Source: an uncultured Bacilli bacterium | Lineage (GTDB): Bacteria; Bacillota_I; Bacilli_A; RF39; UBA660 | NCBI GenBank assembly: GCA_934162665.1 | Contig: CAKPJN010000006.1 | Coordinates: 29,233 to 93,232, forward strand | DNA: 64,000 nt | Direction: 5' to 3' | Shown: piece after piece, positions 24,985-33,613 of the stretch | Position numbering within the stretch: position 1 is the stretch's first letter | Layout: every line of letters starts with the position of its first letter | Notes under the pieces: model-generated | Database searches by the model: none | Told to the model about the DNA's origin: nothing | What the model saw: only the letters and a program-made list of their open reading frames with translations | Position numbers and translations under genes: made by a program

Positions 24985-26295
24985 ATGAAACAAAAGAATA
25001 ATAAAATATCAAATTTTATAAGTGTACTGTTAGCATTACTACCAATTATGGGTCAATATGGCTTTTTCTCTGATAAGCTAAGTTTCGGAGATGTATTTAT
25101 TATAATTTTGTTATTATATATTTTGTTTTTTGGAATCCCAAGAAAAAAATTAGAGATTTCTGATAAAGGCTTTTTAGTATTTACTATTTGGTTAATCGTT
25201 TCATCAATTTTTAGTAACCTTATTATTAATAATATTTTCACATCTTCATCAGTATCTGCATTTTTAAAAATTATTACATATTCTTTGTTGATCCTAATTG
25301 TTCCAAAATACTTGAACAAAGAAAAAGTTACAAATGTATATTTTAATATCATTGTTACTTGTAGTATTATAATCTTCATTCAGTTTATATTATATAATGT
25401 ATTTAATGTAATGACATCACTTGTTATTAATAGTAAATATTTCCCCGCATTGTTTGTGAATGATGATTATTTTACAACTGGTTATAGTAATCTTTTATTC
25501 AATAATGGCATATATCGACCTGCAAGTTTTTTCTCTGAACCTGCATTGTTTGCTCAATATGCAGTACCTGGTGTATTATTAAAACTATTCTCTTCTAATA
25601 ATAAAAGTAAATATTTACCGGCTTTATTCGTGTCAATAGCTATTTTACTAGGTCACTCTGCAAATGGAACAATATATGTAATGGTTATATGGTTGATTGT
25701 TTTATTAGATGCAATATTAATCAAACTTAAAAACAAACAGTTTTCAATTAAATCTAAGACGGGATTCGTTTTATTAATTATTATTGTGTTAAGTCCTTTT
25801 ATAATTCCAAAATTGTATTCGTTGATTGCGGGTAAAAATGATTTATCATTAATTAATAGATTAACTGAAATTACTGCATCATCTGGGCAAACATCTGGAA
25901 GTATGAGAGTGTTAAGAGGATGGCAAATATACAATGGATTAGGTTTTTTTGAAAAAGTTATAGGAATAGGAGTAGGAAATATAATTCAATATCTTGATAT
26001 GCATCAAGGAATTGTTTTTATGTTCTCAAAATCATATAACGGTTATATGAGCGGACTACCATCAATATTTGTTTTTACAGGTTTTATTGGAGGCCTTTTA
26101 TTTATAGGATGGCTTTTTAAATATTTGATTTCTAAAAACGTGACCTCAAAAAGCTTAGCTATTTTCTTACTTTTATATTTAATAGCTTCAAGTTCATTCT
26201 ATACACTAATATTTGTAGTTACACTTATATTAATAATTAATTATGGAAATGTTAAATATATGAATGTTCCGAATGATAATGAGGTGAAAAAATAA
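24985..26295 (+). CDS. Wzy-type O-antigen/capsule polymerase-like membrane protein
   Basis: The 436-residue protein has roughly ten to eleven membrane helices, a periplasmic-type loop containing RPASFFSEPALFAQYAVPG (the FxEPxxFxxY pattern of Wzy/Wzy-like polymerases), and a second loop with SGSMRVLRGWQIYNG. This is the expected layout of a polymerase for Wzx/Wzy export. AAAGGAG precedes the ATG and the stop overlaps the next start by one base. Confidence 0.78.
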   Translation: MKQKNNKISNFISVLLALLPIMGQYGFFSDKLSFGDVFIIILLLYILFFGIPRKKLEISDKGFLVFTIWLIVSSIFSNLIINNIFTSSSVSAFLKIITYSLLILIVPKYLNKEKVTNVYFNIIVTCSIIIFIQFILYNVFNVMTSLVINSKYFPALFVNDDYFTTGYSNLLFNNGIYRPASFFSEPALFAQYAVPGVLLKLFSSNNKSKYLPALFVSIAILLGHSANGTIYVMVIWLIVLLDAILIKLKNKQFSIKSKTGFVLLIIIVLSPFIIPKLYSLIAGKNDLSLINRLTEITASSGQTSGSMRVLRGWQIYNGLGFFEKVIGIGVGNIIQYLDMHQGIVFMFSKSYNGYMSGLPSIFVFTGFIGGLLFIGWLFKYLISKNVTSKSLAIFLLLYLIASSSFYTLIFVVTLILIINYGNVKYMNVPNDNEVKK

Positions 26296-27467
26296 TGGAT
26301 AATATAAGTAAAATTAACCATAACAGGTGCACCGGGTGTATGTTATGTTATAATATTTGCCCAAAGAAGTGCATAAGTATTGATACAGATAGCGAAGGAT
26401 TTATTATTCCTAAAATTAATTATAAAGAATGTGTTGAATGTGGTATATGTTTGAAAAATTGTCCATCAAATTCTAAACCAGCTGGGAAAAAACCATTTAA
26501 AGCGTATGCATTACAAGTAAAAAATGTTAATGAATTGTTAGAAAGCTCTTCTGGAGGAGTTGCTTATTCAATTGCTAAAACCATTATTTCATCAGGAGGA
26601 GTCGCATATGGTGCTAGATTTGATTCGAATTTTAACTTATCGCACTCTCGTGCTTCTACAATACAGGAATTAAATGAACATAGAGGCTCAAAGTATTTAC
26701 AAAGTAACATATCAGAATGTTTAAAATCACTTAAAGAAGATTGTGAAACAGGTACAAATGTTGTATTTGTGGGAACTCCTTGCCAAATAGCTGCTGTAAA
26801 AAAATATTTGAAAAAAGATTATAACAATTTATTGTTAATTGATTTGATATGTCATGGAGTACCAAGCCAATCATTATTTAAAGATTATATAGAGTGGAAA
26901 AAAAGGAAGCTTAACTTAAAAAAAGTTTTAAAATATGAATTTAGAAACAAAAAGTATGGATGGGCAACCAACTATAAAATAGAGGGGGAACACAAAACTA
27001 AATATGGTTCTGCTCTTGAAGACCCTTATTACTCAGATTTTATTGGTGCAAAGAATTATAGATTATCATGCTATACATGTAATTATGCAAATTTGGAAAG
27101 ACAAGGAGACTTAACTATAGGTGATTATTGGGGAATTTCTAAAATTTATAAAAATCTTGAATTTGAAGTTAAAAATGGTGTTTCATGTGTATTAGTTAAT
27201 ACTAAAAAGGGTAATGATTTTATATTAAATAATATTAAACAGTATAATTGCGTAGATTCTAAGATTGAAGATATTGTTGAGAATAACGGTAATCTAAGAG
27301 AGCCAGCTCATATGCCTGAAGATAGAAAAGATTACTATAAAAATGTTAATTATAATAAAAAAAATATAATCTTAAAATTTAAACTTAAATATTATAAATC
27401 TAAAATTAATAGATTGTTACCATCTAAAATAAAAAAAATAATTAAAAAGATTATTAAAGGAGGATAA
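26295..27467 (+). CDS. Coenzyme F420 hydrogenase beta-subunit-like FeS protein of the capsule locus
   Basis: The 390-residue protein starts with two 4Fe-4S motifs: CTGCMLCYNICPKKC and CVECGICLKNCPS. The FrhB N- and C-domains follow, with SSGGVAYSIAKTII, VGTPCQIAAVKKYL, DLICHGVPS and YTCNYANLERQGDLTIGDYWG. Family members sit next to polysaccharide pyruvyl transferases in many Firmicutes and Bacteroidetes clusters, as here. The electron donor and the reaction in glycan assembly are not established. Confidence 0.88.
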   Translation: MDNISKINHNRCTGCMLCYNICPKKCISIDTDSEGFIIPKINYKECVECGICLKNCPSNSKPAGKKPFKAYALQVKNVNELLESSSGGVAYSIAKTIISSGGVAYGARFDSNFNLSHSRASTIQELNEHRGSKYLQSNISECLKSLKEDCETGTNVVFVGTPCQIAAVKKYLKKDYNNLLLIDLICHGVPSQSLFKDYIEWKKRKLNLKKVLKYEFRNKKYGWATNYKIEGEHKTKYGSALEDPYYSDFIGAKNYRLSCYTCNYANLERQGDLTIGDYWGISKIYKNLEFEVKNGVSCVLVNTKKGNDFILNNIKQYNCVDSKIEDIVENNGNLREPAHMPEDRKDYYKNVNYNKKNIILKFKLKYYKSKINRLLPSKIKKIIKKIIKGG

Positions 27468-27468
27468 T

Positions 27469-28554
27469 ATGAAAACTTATACTATAACACTTCATGATAC
27501 AGATAATTGTGGTTCATCACTGCAAGCGTATGCATTGCAACACTTTTTGCTATCTAACAATATTGAAAATGAAATTATCGATTATGTCCCTTCATATGTA
27601 AAAAATAACGGAACCAAATTAAAAACTTTGATAAGAAAAATTGTTTTTTTTAAAGATTCATATGTGAGAGAAAAAAAATTCAAGGCATTTAAAAAAGAAT
27701 TCTTAAGAATTAGTAATTCACACTACAAGTCTTATGATGAACTATTGAATGATTACCCTAAGGGAGATTTGTATATAACAGGTAGCGATCAATTATGGAA
27801 TTCAATGTATGGTTGTGGTAATGACCCTGCATATTATTTGAATTTTGCAGAAGGAAAAAATAAAATTGCTTATGCAGTAAGTTTTGGTCGAGAAAGAATC
27901 CCTCAAGAAAATTTAGATATTGCAAAAAAATATATAAAAGATTTTAATTGGATTTCTGTAAGAGAAAAATCATCAAAAGGCCAAGTTAAAAAAGTATATA
28001 ATGGAGAAATAGACTACGTTTGCGATCCGGTCTTATTAAATGACAAAGCAGAATATGATTCAATTATTACAAAAAAAATGTTTTCCTTTAAATATATATT
28101 AGTATATATGGCACAAATTCCTAATCAAGAGTATATGAATAAAATAATAGAAAAAGTTAAAAAAAGAGTTAATGCTAAAATTGTGTTGATAGGATCTTAT
28201 AGAAATAGATGTAATTGTGATATTCAAATGAGAGATGTTGCACCTGGAGATTTTTTAAGTTTGATTGCAAATGCTGAATATATAATCTCAAACTCATTTC
28301 ATGCTACTATGTTTTCATTAATATATAATAAACAATTTGTTTCTATTTTACCTAATAAAAATGGTGCAAGAATTAAAGAAATATTGGATTTGGCTGAATT
28401 GAATAATAATTATATTGAATTAAATGAAGAGTTTGATGAAGCTCCAATGATAAATAATTATAACCATGTAAACATGTTGCTTGATAATTTTAAGAGTTTT
28501 TCACAAAAAGCATTATTAGAGCATGTGGGAGTTAAAAATGAAGAAGACAGCTAA
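27469..28554 (+). CDS. Polysaccharide pyruvyl transferase family protein
   Basis: The 361-residue protein has the family start YTITLHDTDNCGSSLQAYALQHFL, the motif YITGSDQLWNSMYG, AYAVSFGRERIP, ISVREKSS, CDPVLL and the terminal ISNSFHATMFSLIYNKQFV. These proteins transfer pyruvate from phosphoenolpyruvate as a ketal onto capsule sugars. It is coupled to the FrhB-like gene and overlaps the flippase gene by 17 bases. AAAGGAGG sits before the ATG. Confidence 0.88.
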   Translation: MKTYTITLHDTDNCGSSLQAYALQHFLLSNNIENEIIDYVPSYVKNNGTKLKTLIRKIVFFKDSYVREKKFKAFKKEFLRISNSHYKSYDELLNDYPKGDLYITGSDQLWNSMYGCGNDPAYYLNFAEGKNKIAYAVSFGRERIPQENLDIAKKYIKDFNWISVREKSSKGQVKKVYNGEIDYVCDPVLLNDKAEYDSIITKKMFSFKYILVYMAQIPNQEYMNKIIEKVKKRVNAKIVLIGSYRNRCNCDIQMRDVAPGDFLSLIANAEYIISNSFHATMFSLIYNKQFVSILPNKNGARIKEILDLAELNNNYIELNEEFDEAPMINNYNHVNMLLDNFKSFSQKALLEHVGVKNEEDS

Positions 28555-29980
28555 AACATCTGAAATATCCACAAAAAGCAAGTTTATAAAAGATATGTTT
28601 GCAATGATATTTGCAAATGGCGTTTCTTTTTTGATATCGGCATTAATAACTTTCATTGTTCCAAAAATATTAAATATTGAAAACTATTCATATGTACAAT
28701 TATATATTTTCTATACATCATATATTAGTTATTTACATTATGGATGGGTTGATGGAATTAGACTTAGATACGGAGGTGCTTACTATGATAAATTGGATAA
28801 ACCTCTTTTTAGCTCACAAATTCGATATTATTCTATAATTCAATTTATTGTATCATTTCTTGTTCTAATGCTTGTATTTGCTAATAACTTTGACGGAAAT
28901 AGGTTAGTGGCTCTTGTTTGTATTTGTGTTTGTATGTTTATTAGATTACCTAGACTAATGCCACAATATATACTAGAAATGTCAAATAGAATGCAAGAAT
29001 GTGCTAGGATTACAATAATTGAAAGAACTTCTTATCTAATATGTACTATTCTAGTTATTGCTACTAAAAACGCTTCCGTTGTTTCTTTATTAGTTTGTGA
29101 TATAATTGGACAACTACTTTCGGCTTTATATGCTTTTTATTGTTGCAGAGATATGATTAGGATAAAACCAGTAAAGTTTAAACCTGCAATGATTGAGGCA
29201 AAGAGTAATATTATTTCCGGAATTAAATTAACAATAGCAAATATTTCAAGTCTGTTAGTTATAGGAATAGTAAGACAGTTTATTGAATATGAATGGGATA
29301 TTTCAACATTCGGCAAAATATCTTTAACTATTAGTATTTCAAATTTATTAATGGTTTTTATAAGAGCAATAGCTATGGTTATGTTTCCTACACTTAGAAG
29401 AATAAAAGCAGATAAATTACCAAGCCTTTATTCTAAAATAAGAATAGGAATAATGGTTCCTTTATTATTCATGTTAATTCTTTATTATCCTTTAAGAATT
29501 ATAATGATTAACTGGTTGCCACAATATGCAGATAGTTTAAAATATATGGCAATATTATTCCCAATGTGTATTTTTGAAAGTAAAATGAGTATGTTGGTTG
29601 AAACATATCTTAAAACTTTAAGATTAGAAAAATGGCTTTTGGTAGTAAATATTATTACAGTTGTTTTAAGCTTAATTTTAACAATTATAACTACAATTGT
29701 TTTACATAATTTGAATTTTACAATTGTATTAATTGTACTTCTTCTTGCTTTCAAAAGCATTACTTCCGAATTGGTCTTATCAAAACACATAAATATAGAA
29801 GTAGGTAAGAATATTGTGTTAGAAGTACTATTAGTTGCTATTTTTATATTAACTAGTTGGTTTATTGGAGGAATAACTAGTTTAATTATTTATGTAGTTG
29901 CATATTTAATATATATATTTATATCAAAAGAAGATATAAAACAAGTATATCAATACTTAAGAAAAGGGAGAGATTTATAA
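28538..29980 (+). CDS. Wzx-type polysaccharide flippase
   Basis: The 480-residue polytopic protein shows twelve or more membrane helices. The MATE-like N-terminus KDMFAMIFANGVSFLISALITFIVPKIL is typical of the Wzx/oligosaccharide flippase group. ATG 28538 follows GGGAG. It should move the undecaprenyl-linked repeat unit to the outside for the Wzy-like polymerase. Last bases overlap the epimerase start region by one base. Confidence 0.85.
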   Translation: MKKTAKTSEISTKSKFIKDMFAMIFANGVSFLISALITFIVPKILNIENYSYVQLYIFYTSYISYLHYGWVDGIRLRYGGAYYDKLDKPLFSSQIRYYSIIQFIVSFLVLMLVFANNFDGNRLVALVCICVCMFIRLPRLMPQYILEMSNRMQECARITIIERTSYLICTILVIATKNASVVSLLVCDIIGQLLSALYAFYCCRDMIRIKPVKFKPAMIEAKSNIISGIKLTIANISSLLVIGIVRQFIEYEWDISTFGKISLTISISNLLMVFIRAIAMVMFPTLRRIKADKLPSLYSKIRIGIMVPLLFMLILYYPLRIIMINWLPQYADSLKYMAILFPMCIFESKMSMLVETYLKTLRLEKWLLVVNIITVVLSLILTIITTIVLHNLNFTIVLIVLLLAFKSITSELVLSKHINIEVGKNIVLEVLLVAIFILTSWFIGGITSLIIYVVAYLIYIFISKEDIKQVYQYLRKGRDL

Positions 29981-31095
29981 TGAAAATTAAAGTAATGAGT
30001 ATTTTTGGAACAAGACCAGAAGCCATAAAGATGGCCCCTCTTGTTAAAGAGTTAGAAAAAAGAGAAGAAATTGAATCTATAGTATGTGTAACTGCTCAAC
30101 ATAGAGAAATGCTTGATCAAGTTCTAGAGACATTTAGTATTAAACCTGATTACGATTTAAATATTATGCAGCAAGGACAAACTCTTGGAGATATTACTAC
30201 TAGGGCATTAAATGGTTTAGAGAAAGTTATTAAGGAAGAAAAACCTGATATTGTATTAGTCCATGGAGATACTACTACAACTTTTGCAGGGGCACTAGCA
30301 GCATTTTATAATCAGGTTGCAATTGGCCATGTTGAGGCTGGACTTAGAACAAATGATAAATATTCGCCTTATCCAGAAGAAATGAATAGACAAATGGTTG
30401 ATTGTATGACAGATATGTATTTTGCTCCAACAAATTTATCTAAACAAAACTTACTAGATGAGAATATTGATGTAAATAAAATATACGTTACAGGTAATAC
30501 AGCAATAGATGCAATGAGTACAACAGTTGATGAGGACTACAAACATGAAGTATTAGATTGGGTAGGGGAATCTAGAATGATTCTTCTTACAGCCCATAGA
30601 AGAGAAAATCTTGGTGAACCTATGAGAAGAATATTTAAAGGTATAAAAAGAATTGTAGATGAAACGCCAGATGTTAAAGTGGTTTATCCAATTCATTTAA
30701 ACCTAAAAGTTAGAGAAGTTGCTAATGAAGTATTTGGAGAGAGTGATAAGGTAAAATTAATTGAACCTTTAGAAGTATTTGACTTCCACAACTTCCAAAA
30801 TAAATCATTTATTATTTTAACTGATTCTGGTGGAATTCAAGAAGAAGCCCCATCATTAGGTAAACCAGTATTAGTATTAAGAGATACTACAGAAAGACCT
30901 GAAGGAATAGAAGCAGGAACACTTAAATTGGTTGGGACTGATGAAGAGGTTATTTATCAAGAAACAAAAAAATTGTTGAATGATAGAGCCGAATACGAAA
31001 AAATGAGTCATGCTTCAAATCCTTATGGAGATGGTCATGCCTCTGAGAGAATTGTTAATAACATTATCGAGTTTTTTAAGGAAAAAAAATTATGA
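29980..31095 (+). CDS. wecB: UDP-N-acetylglucosamine 2-epimerase (non-hydrolysing)
   Basis: The 371-residue enzyme has all landmarks of WecB/MnaA: SIFGTRPEAIKMAPLV, VTAQHREMLDQVLETF, VHGDTTTTFAGALAAF, GHVEAGLRT, PEEMNRQMVD, TAHRRENLGEP, DSGGIQEEAPSLGKPVLVLRDTTERPE. It makes UDP-ManNAc from UDP-GlcNAc, either for capsule or wall teichoic acid linkage units. A GGGAG site and coupling to both neighbours place it in the capsule operon. Confidence 0.95.
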   Translation: MKIKVMSIFGTRPEAIKMAPLVKELEKREEIESIVCVTAQHREMLDQVLETFSIKPDYDLNIMQQGQTLGDITTRALNGLEKVIKEEKPDIVLVHGDTTTTFAGALAAFYNQVAIGHVEAGLRTNDKYSPYPEEMNRQMVDCMTDMYFAPTNLSKQNLLDENIDVNKIYVTGNTAIDAMSTTVDEDYKHEVLDWVGESRMILLTAHRRENLGEPMRRIFKGIKRIVDETPDVKVVYPIHLNLKVREVANEVFGESDKVKLIEPLEVFDFHNFQNKSFIILTDSGGIQEEAPSLGKPVLVLRDTTERPEGIEAGTLKLVGTDEEVIYQETKKLLNDRAEYEKMSHASNPYGDGHASERIVNNIIEFFKEKKL

Positions 31096-32162
31096 AAGAG
31101 TTAGATTCAAAGAATAAAAGAAATTCTTCCATAGAATTCTTTAAAATATTTGGTATATTTTTGATAATAATAGCTCATTTAACGCAAACTCTTATGGGAA
31201 CCAATAATCTTATAAATACCAGTGACATTATTAATGTTGGATCTAGTTCTACAAGTATTAATAATATTATATTAAATCTATTTTTTTATCTTGGAACTAT
31301 AGGAAACTTCATGTTTTTGATTCCATCTTGTTATTTTTTATCTGATAAAAATGAAACTAAAATTAAAAAAGTATTATACATAGTTGTTGATGTATGGATA
31401 GTATCAGTTTTATTTTTAATAACATTTTTGTTATTTAATGTGGATATTGCAAAAGGAGATATATTAAAATCATTCTTTCCGATTTCGTTTGCGAATAATT
31501 GGTATATTACATGCTATTTATTATTGTTTATATTAAGCCCATATATAAATAAGATTATTAATAATTCTAATAAGGAAGAATTAAAAAAAATATTACTTTT
31601 ATTAATTATTGTATATTTCGGAATATGTTTTGTAAAAAGTGATATGTTTTTTTGTAATAATTTAATAATGTTCATAGTGATATATATTATAGTTGGTAGT
31701 ATAAAAAAATTAGAAATTAAATTTTCGGAAAAGAAAGTATTTTTATTTAGCACTCTAATATGTATAATAGGCTTTTTAGCATTAAACTATTTAGGATTAA
31801 AAATTTCATTTTTAAGTGATAAAATGTTGCATTTTGCTAAATTAAATAATATTTTTATCTTTACAGCCGTTTTATCCTTGTTTTATTTGATTAAAAACAA
31901 TAATTGGTATAGCAAAACAATAAATTATATTGCTAGCTTATCCTTACTAATATATATAATTCATGAAAACCTATTGTTTAGAAAGTATTTTAGATATCTA
32001 TATTTTCATTTTGTTAATACTTCTTTCGGTTATGATCATATTGTTATTTGGATTTTATTATATGGAATAATTATATTTATTCTTGCTATAGTATTGAGTT
32101 CAGTTTATGAATTAACTATAAAAAAGATTGTTAAAAAAACATTAAATAAAATAAATATTTAA
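31092..32162 (+). CDS. Acyltransferase 3 family membrane protein
   Basis: The 356-residue protein has about ten membrane helices and the acyltransferase 3 start IEFFKIFGIFLIIIAHL, including the His of the R/K-x10-H motif. It probably O-acetylates capsule sugars. It overlaps wecB by four bases (ATGA) and is the last gene of the operon, followed by a hairpin. Confidence 0.8.
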   Translation: MKELDSKNKRNSSIEFFKIFGIFLIIIAHLTQTLMGTNNLINTSDIINVGSSSTSINNIILNLFFYLGTIGNFMFLIPSCYFLSDKNETKIKKVLYIVVDVWIVSVLFLITFLLFNVDIAKGDILKSFFPISFANNWYITCYLLLFILSPYINKIINNSNKEELKKILLLLIIVYFGICFVKSDMFFCNNLIMFIVIYIIVGSIKKLEIKFSEKKVFLFSTLICIIGFLALNYLGLKISFLSDKMLHFAKLNNIFIFTAVLSLFYLIKNNNWYSKTINYIASLSLLIYIIHENLLFRKYFRYLYFHFVNTSFGYDHIVIWILLYGIIIFILAIVLSSVYELTIKKIVKKTLNKINI

Positions 32163-32198
32163 AAAAGCATTGGATTTATCCCATGCCTTTATTTTTCC
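32163..32198 (+). terminator. Hairpin ending the capsule operon
   Basis: GCATTGG pairs with CCCATGC with one bulge, preceded by A residues and followed by CTTTATTTTTCC. Confidence 0.5.
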
Positions 32199-32211
32199 TT
32201 TTTCCTAATAA

Positions 32212-32409
32212 ATAATCAATAGAAATTTTATAATTGCTCTAATTACTTGTTTTATTTATGCCTGTACTGATGAGTATCATCAAACTTTTGTGAATGGAAG
32301 AACAGGACAATTTTCTGATACACTTATAGATACATTTGGAGGATTTATTAGTTGTTTATTGTATGCTTTTATGATGAAAATAAATAAGAACAGAAAGAAA
32401 CACATTTGA
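32212..32409 (+). pseudogene. VanZ-family C-terminal remnant
   Basis: An open frame without a start codon follows two TAA stops at 32206-32211. It encodes FIYACTDEYHQTFVNGRTGQ, then SDTLIDTFGGFISCLLYAFM. DExHQxFVxGRxG is the hallmark of the C-terminal half of VanZ-like membrane proteins. About 66 residues remain, the first membrane helices are missing and no upstream piece is visible. It lies at the edge of the capsule operon, suggesting a deletion when the locus was acquired or exchanged. Confidence 0.75.
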
Positions 32410-32423
32410 TTTGTGTTTTTTTT
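32396..32423 (+). terminator. Terminator of the former VanZ gene
   Basis: AAACACA / TTGTGTTT with a six-base loop and eight T residues. Its retention shows that the 3' end of the lost gene was kept intact. Confidence 0.7.
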
Positions 32424-32472
32424 AATGCATAAAATTAACAAATTTAAAAAAACGCTTAATATTATAAAATTA

Positions 32473-32500
32473 TTGAAAAAAAATAAAAAATTAATATAAT
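32473..32500 (+). promoter_or_regulatory. Near-consensus promoter before tandem hairpins
   Basis: TTGAAA (32473-32478), 16-base spacer, TATAAT (32495-32500). The predicted start is just before the first hairpin at 32510. Confidence 0.65.
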
Positions 32501-32506
32501 ATGCTT

Positions 32507-32771
32507 TAAGAACGCGCTAGTACAGGCTTATTTTATAAGTTTTTGCATTGGCGTTTTTTTGTAGGATAAAAAGTACGGGTTGGTATTGTTCTGAGTTAGG
32601 GGGTAACTTGGATGAATGCAATACCGTGTTTTTGGGCTGCTGGAATTATTAAAAAAAAATATAAAAAAACTTTATATGCTTTTTGACGCCTTTGATAATC
32701 GTTATTATGTTGTAAAGAGCACTTACTTGAGGACTTTTAATTATAAGAGTTTTCAAGTAGGTGCTTTTTTG
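32507..32771 (+). ncRNA. Leader with three consecutive terminator-like hairpins
   Basis: Hairpin 1 (32510-32560) pairs AACGC with GCGTT and ends in seven T. Hairpin 2 (32575-32633) pairs GGTATTG with CAATACC, has an inner AGTTA/TAACT stem, and ends in GTGTTTTT. Hairpin 3 (32716-32771) is a long stem AGCACTTACTTGA with TCAAGTAGGTGCT ending in six T. All three lie between one good promoter and the sigma-like gene at 32832. They could be separate short RNAs or a multi-step attenuator. An ORF at 32616-32798 overlapping hairpin 3 has no ribosome site and looks non-coding. Confidence 0.5.
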
Positions 32772-32831
32772 TTTGGAAAAATTAGAGCACCTCCTTAATC
32801 AATTAATGAATTTTAGTTGACTGGAGGAAAT

Positions 32832-33308
32832 ATGAATAATATAAAAAAGCCTAAAAGAAGAAGGCATAAAGATAATCCATATTCATTATTATATGATGGT
32901 GAATATGAAATAAAATTAACAATAAATGGTAAGTCAAAAATTATAAAAGTGAATCAAGATCTATATGAAGCATTTAATAAATTTGAACTAGAAGATTTAA
33001 AAGAGATGAATGAGTATGATCGAAATTTAACGCATTATGAATTAGATGAAAATTCTCTTTATAATTTATCTTTGAATAAACAAGAAAGTGTTGAGGATAA
33101 TTTAATTAATCAAGAATTAAACCAAGAACTACATAAAGCAATAGATGAATTATCTGAAATACAAAAACAAAGAGTAATTAAATATTATTTTAAAAATATG
33201 AAATTAGAAGAAATAGCTGAAGAAGAGAACACATCATTTCAGGCAATCAGTAAAAGTATTAATCTTGCTTTACTAAAATTAAAAGAATTATTAAAAAATA
33301 AAATTTAA
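32832..33308 (+). CDS. Small sigma-70 region 4-like regulator (mobile-element type)
   Basis: The 158-residue protein starts at ATG 32832 (TGGAGGAAAT) with a basic stretch KKPKRRRHKDNPYSLLYDG and a beta-rich KLTINGKSKIIKVNQDLYEAF. Then comes FELEDLKEMNEYDRN. The C-terminal helix-turn-helix ELSEIQKQRVIKYYFKNMKLEEIAEEENTS resembles sigma region 4. This domain order matches the small sigma-like proteins carried by conjugative and integrated elements of Firmicutes. Whether it directs polymerase here is unknown. It lies behind the tandem-hairpin leader between the capsule operon and the LCP gene. Confidence 0.7.
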   Translation: MNNIKKPKRRRHKDNPYSLLYDGEYEIKLTINGKSKIIKVNQDLYEAFNKFELEDLKEMNEYDRNLTHYELDENSLYNLSLNKQESVEDNLINQELNQELHKAIDELSEIQKQRVIKYYFKNMKLEEIAEEENTSFQAISKSINLALLKLKELLKNKI

Positions 33309-33613
33309 GGGTTGAAAAAATTGATTTAAGTGAGGGTATTAGTGAAAGGATATATTATATCCTTTCCTACATACTCATGTGGATTAATGTTCTTTGACAA
33401 TTTTATATCATTCATTAAATACGTTCTTATTATTAAGAGCACATAATAAAACTAATCAACGAACAACAATATACTTCAAGATGTACATATCAACTAACCA
33501 CTATCAAGAAAAAATGATTGCAAAGAATTTTTATTCTATTTTACTGTACAAAAGTGCAATAGGTTGCAGGAATCTTTACTGTATGCTATAATTACTACTG
33601 TGAGGTGTAGATT
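33309..33613. other. Intergenic region with a palindrome and the LCP promoter
   Basis: A perfect palindrome GAAAGGATATA / TATATCCTTTC lies at 33347-33369 without a T-run. The 65-residue frame 33394-33591 has no ribosome site and no recognisable sequence. A promoter TTGCAG-N17-TATAAT ends at about 33593 and probably drives the LCP gene. Confidence 0.45.

Noticed and set aside
32616..32798. 60-codon ORF upstream of the sigma-like gene
   Set aside because: It lacks a ribosome site and overlaps a long perfect hairpin with a T-run, so it is better explained as non-coding leader.
33394..33591. 65-codon ORF before the LCP gene
   Set aside because: No ribosome site, no recognisable sequence, and its end overlaps the probable promoter of the LCP gene.
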